Below, in pieces: positions 57,046 to 60,000 of a stretch of 60,000 bases of DNA (positions are counted from its first letter, which is position 1; every line of letters starts with the position of its first letter). This DNA is from Mesostigma viride. Taxonomy: Eukaryota; Streptophyta; Mesostigmatophyceae; Mesostigmatales; Mesostigmataceae. Below the pieces are notes generated by a model that did not search any database, had not been told where the DNA came from, and saw only the letters and a list, made by a program, of their open reading frames with translations. The stretch is taken from NCBI GenBank assembly GCA_009746045.1, contig RPFO01000213.1, positions 11,137,593-11,197,592 of the forward strand, in the 5' to 3' direction. Both the position numbers and the translations under genes were made by a program.

Positions 57046-57938
57046 AGCGTGTCTACTAATTAATTACTACTATAATTAATCAGGAAGGAATGGGTAGTTT
57101 ATGCTCTGGCTTCATTCGGCCGGCATCTAATGTGGCTGATGATATATTAATGCAGGATATGATATTGATGCATGCCTCGGAACAAATTGCGTCTAGCTTA
57201 CACACCGCTCACTCCCAAGAATCACCAGCCTTTATTAGAACAATGAGTGGACTGGGCCATCATGAATGAATGACAAGGGGGAACCGAATAAGAAAACTAT
57301 TCAGCACGTAGTGCATGCCCCCAGCACCAGCGAGCGAAGGGTTGGGTGGGCGGGTGAAAGAAACTACCTGTACGACAAGCTGCGTTTGGCTATATCCCCC
57401 TTCGCCCAAGCAGGACAGCCGTCGACAACTGTCATTCACTTTCCGGACATGAGTCAGACTTGCGTCACAAACTCCCTACGAATCATACAAGCTTTGAACT
57501 ATTCCTACTCCTACTTTCAAAGCCCACTAGGCCTTTGCACGCAAAGTGCTTTCGTCACAAAATGTGGCCACTGACAAGTGGTGACCGTCACGTCACTAAT
57601 ATGTGACGCCGGTTTTTCAGCAATGGCGTACATTCCGTACTAGCTGCCTAAGGACTAGTGGCGCGCGGCCTGACCAAGGGCAGCCGGCCCACAATTTCCC
57701 ATATTTAATTTACGCCTGAAACCCGCGCGGCCGGCGGCACATAAAACCATGTCCCAGCCGCCTGCGGCGGTCTCTCTCGTTCCAGTATACTAAACTATTT
57801 TCGAAGAAATCCGATTCTTTCTAGGACAGCGGCCGCACATCGGTTGCCTGATATGGTGCTCGTGGAGACCGAGCCGCTGCGTCCTGCAACCATTTAGTTG
57901 TCTCACTTTATGAAAACTGTGGGCTAGTAATAGTTGTC
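57046..57938. other. No gene recognised
   Basis: A plus frame at 57266-57574 (102 codons) has ordinary composition but no family resemblance. A TTAATTAATTAC...ATTAATTAAT block lies at about 57058-57082. Confidence 0.3.
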
Positions 57939-58105
57939 TCACCTGTGAGCTAAGCATTCCATCATACGCATTTGCAGCTCACCAGCAATGAAACCACATA
58001 GCAGTTCTGGCATGGCAGCCTGGCCATGGCTGGAAAGTTGAGACAGATAGCCCTCGAGTAGTAGCGGCTGCCTTGCCGCTACGAAAAAAAAGTTTCCGGA
58101 TTGAC

Positions 58106-58150
58106 CTTCCCGGCCTTCACCAGATTGCGCCACTTGTCTTTCAAATCAAC
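58106..58150 (-). CDS. Exon with a telobox Myb motif (telomere-repeat-binding type), partial gene
   Basis: A 45-nt exon bounded by acceptor CCTCCAG|GTT and donor GGGAAG|GTCAAT encodes VDLKDKWRNLVKAGK. VDLKDKWRNL is the third-helix 'telobox' signature of plant TRB/TRFL and animal TRF Myb domains, which read telomeric repeats. The first helices (W..EE..L..G) should be on an upstream exon at higher coordinates; I did not find them before 60000, so the gene is probably split by the window edge or by long introns. The motif is specific, but the exon is short. Confidence 0.6.
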
Positions 58151-58397
58151 CTGGAGGGAGTGTGCCCGTCAACACAGAAGAAACACAGAATGTCAGTAAG
58201 CAGTCTCAGCAGCAAACACGCAGTGACCTGGAGTAGTCAACGCTCAGTAACGCTGGAGCAGCAAAAGCACCCCCTTGATAACCAGGCACACTGTCCATCA
58301 TCCTACAGTAATCTAGGCCAGGCACAACCACACCACATCCATGCCAGAGTCACAGCACAACACAGATCATAAGATCTGAATCCAGCCACTTGAAGGT

Positions 58398-58795
58398 GGT
58401 TGCCTTGCAAAGCAATGAACGAGCAGGACAGCTCGAAGTAGTATTGCTATACTAGTATATATTCAGCAAACTGGTAGCGGTTGCCTTGCAAAGCTATCAT
58501 CAAGCACGACAGCTGAGTTTGCTATAACAGTAGATATTTAGCCACCTGGTAGTGGTTGCCTGGCAAAGCTATCATCAAGCACGACAGCTGAGTTTGCAAT
58601 AACAGTAGATATTTAGCCACCTGGTAGTGGTTGCCTGGCAAAGCTATCACCAAGTACGACAGCTGAGTTTGCTATACCAGTAGATATTAAGCCACCTGGT
58701 AGCGGTTGCCTGGCAAAGCTATCATCAAGCACGACAGCTGAGTTTGCTATACCAGTAGATATTAAGCCACCTGGTAGCGGTTGCCTGGCAAAGAA
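58398..58795. repeat. 75-bp tandem repeat, about five copies (first spacing 81 bp)
   Basis: Units start with GGTTGCC at 58398, 58479, 58554, 58629, 58704 and 58779. Each contains TGGCAAAGCTATCA, AGCACGACAGCTGAGTTTGC and CAGTAGATATT. The core GGTTGCCTKGCAAAGC is shared with the unrelated 79-bp array at 8166-8890. Confidence 0.95.
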
Positions 58796-59757
58796 AGCTA
58801 CGGGAAAATTAAAGTGCAAGGCCAAGGTGGCCAAAGATGGCTGTCGTCCGGAGATAATCAACGGTGGCAAGCACGGAGCATGCGTCCAAAGAGGAGCCGG
58901 TGCAGCCTACGCACCGTGGTTCGTCCCACAAACTGTTCAGCGTTATTGGACAGGACGGGCTTCCAGTTGCCCAGGCCATGCCTGCACGTTCCACGCAGAC
59001 CCATGCATCGGACCAAAGTGTGAGAAGAAGGTATGGTCTGGAGGATTTGGTCATTGGTTTCTTACGTCAATGATCGCAGCACCAGATATGGCAGATGGCC
59101 AGGAAATGCTGATTTCTTCTGTTGCTTGGGAAGACTTGAATGTCTTCCTTCCACGCAGATATGGCTCGGCAACTGCGACACGAGTAGGTTTGCCAGCAGC
59201 AACTGGCCAGAGATTGTGTTGCCTTTCATCGCACGAGACAAGCGAAAGAATTATTCTATTTCCAAAAAGCTTAAAATGCCATGGCCTTGGCCTTGGCTAT
59301 CCTTTTATACTACTAGCTGGCGATGTGCTGCACTTTGTGATTTCCCCACGGTAAGAAGAGCCGTCGGTGGGGAAACGAAGCCGAAAGGAGCCAGTAAAAG
59401 CAGCCATGTCACACATGCCATGAGATTCCAGTGGAATTCTTGTTGGACTTTGACTTTGATTGTTGGAACTTGTTGGAACGGACCAGCCCACTCCGAGCCA
59501 ATCACACGTCTGACATCCAAAATGTAGACGTGGCCATCATCTGCGAGCTACATTCCGATGCGAGCGATGCGAGACGGATGCCTTCATGGTGATACCACAA
59601 ACCAGTCCTAAGTAATTATCACGCAACTGCTGCACCTCAGACGCACCTACCGAAGCACCTCAGATGCCTAGCCATGCACAATACCCAACTAGCTGCATTC
59701 CCATTCCTTCCCGACCTCCCTGTAGCCTCCTACAGCTGCAGCCCCCCCACCCTCCCC
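58796..59757. other. Unassigned region with overlapping open frames
   Basis: Plus frames at 58827-59354, 58864-59073 and 59033-59527 overlap in different phases. None shows a recognisable domain. If the telobox gene continues upstream on the minus strand, this is likely its intron. Confidence 0.3.
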
Positions 59758-59758
59758 C

Positions 59759-59920
59759 TTCTCCCCTTCCCCTTCCCCTTCCCCTTCCCCTTCCCCTTCC
59801 CCTTCCCCTTCCCCTTCCCCTTCCCCTTCCCCTTCCCCTTCCCCTTCCCCTTCCCCTTCCCCTTCCCCTTCCCCTTCCCCTTCCCCTTCCCCTTCCCCTT
59901 CCCCTTCCCCTTCCCCTCCC
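59759..59920. repeat. CCCCTT hexamer satellite, about 27 units
   Basis: A nearly perfect (CCCCTT)n run bordered by C-rich sequence. Confidence 0.97.
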
Positions 59921-60000
59921 CTCCCCCTCCCCCTTACCCTCCCCTACCTACAACTTCATACCCAAACACAAACCCAAACAAAAGGAGCGCTCTTTCTCTA

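Noticed and set aside
59759-59920. Telomere at the right end of the window
   Set aside because: CCCCTT is not a known green-lineage telomere repeat (TTTAGGG or TTTTAGGG types). Unique sequence continues after it.

Overview
This window is nuclear DNA of a eukaryote, very probably a green alga. Protein-coding information is split by many GT-AG introns. The genes recognised are a TSR1 ribosome-assembly factor, a plant-type pseudo-response regulator (receiver plus CCT domain), a plastid-targeted DUF6816 protein with a twin-arginine lumenal signal, and one exon carrying a telobox Myb motif. The receiver/CCT protein and the lumenal protein point to Viridiplantae. I see no rRNA or intact tRNA gene, no CRISPR array and no bacterial operon.

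Layout. (1) 1-21862, minus strand: TSR1 in at least 19 coding exons. The last roughly 50 codons lie off the left edge. Its introns are filled with micro- and minisatellites, including 0.7 kb and 1.4 kb purine tracts that are pyrimidine tracts in the transcript and abut 3' splice sites. (2) 21.9-33.1 kb: an island of nested, decayed non-LTR retrotransposons (ORF1 remnants, an RT fragment, a PD-(D/E)XK-type endonuclease reading frame), tRNA-like short repeats and a recurring stem-loop/(TTAA)n tail module. (3) 33110-34856: a 1.74 kb element with inverted termini flanked by TTAA, resembling a piggyBac-type non-autonomous transposon. (4) 35332-48384, minus strand: a giant pseudo-response regulator of about 2,380 residues. 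The receiver is split over three small 5' exons, about 2,150 low-complexity residues follow, and the CCT motif is in the last exon. One intron holds a 1.4 kb compound trinucleotide repeat. (5) 48.4-52.5 kb: an unrecognised, possibly decayed coding-like stretch and retroelement fragments. (6) 52813-54107, minus strand: a thylakoid-lumen DUF6816 protein. (7) 54.7-60 kb: a second element with inverted ends, a retrotransposon 3' fragment, an isolated telobox exon (minus), 75-bp tandem repeats and a CCCCTT satellite.

All recognised cellular genes are on the minus strand and share no obvious pathway: ribosome biogenesis, circadian/light-type regulation, thylakoid lumen and telomere/DNA binding. The TSR1 exon model was built by hand. 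Every junction has GT/AG, and reading phase is kept over 2,503 coding nt. The pseudo-response regulator model is equally firm at the receiver and CCT junctions, but one internal junction (near 41.5/40.9 kb) is unresolved.
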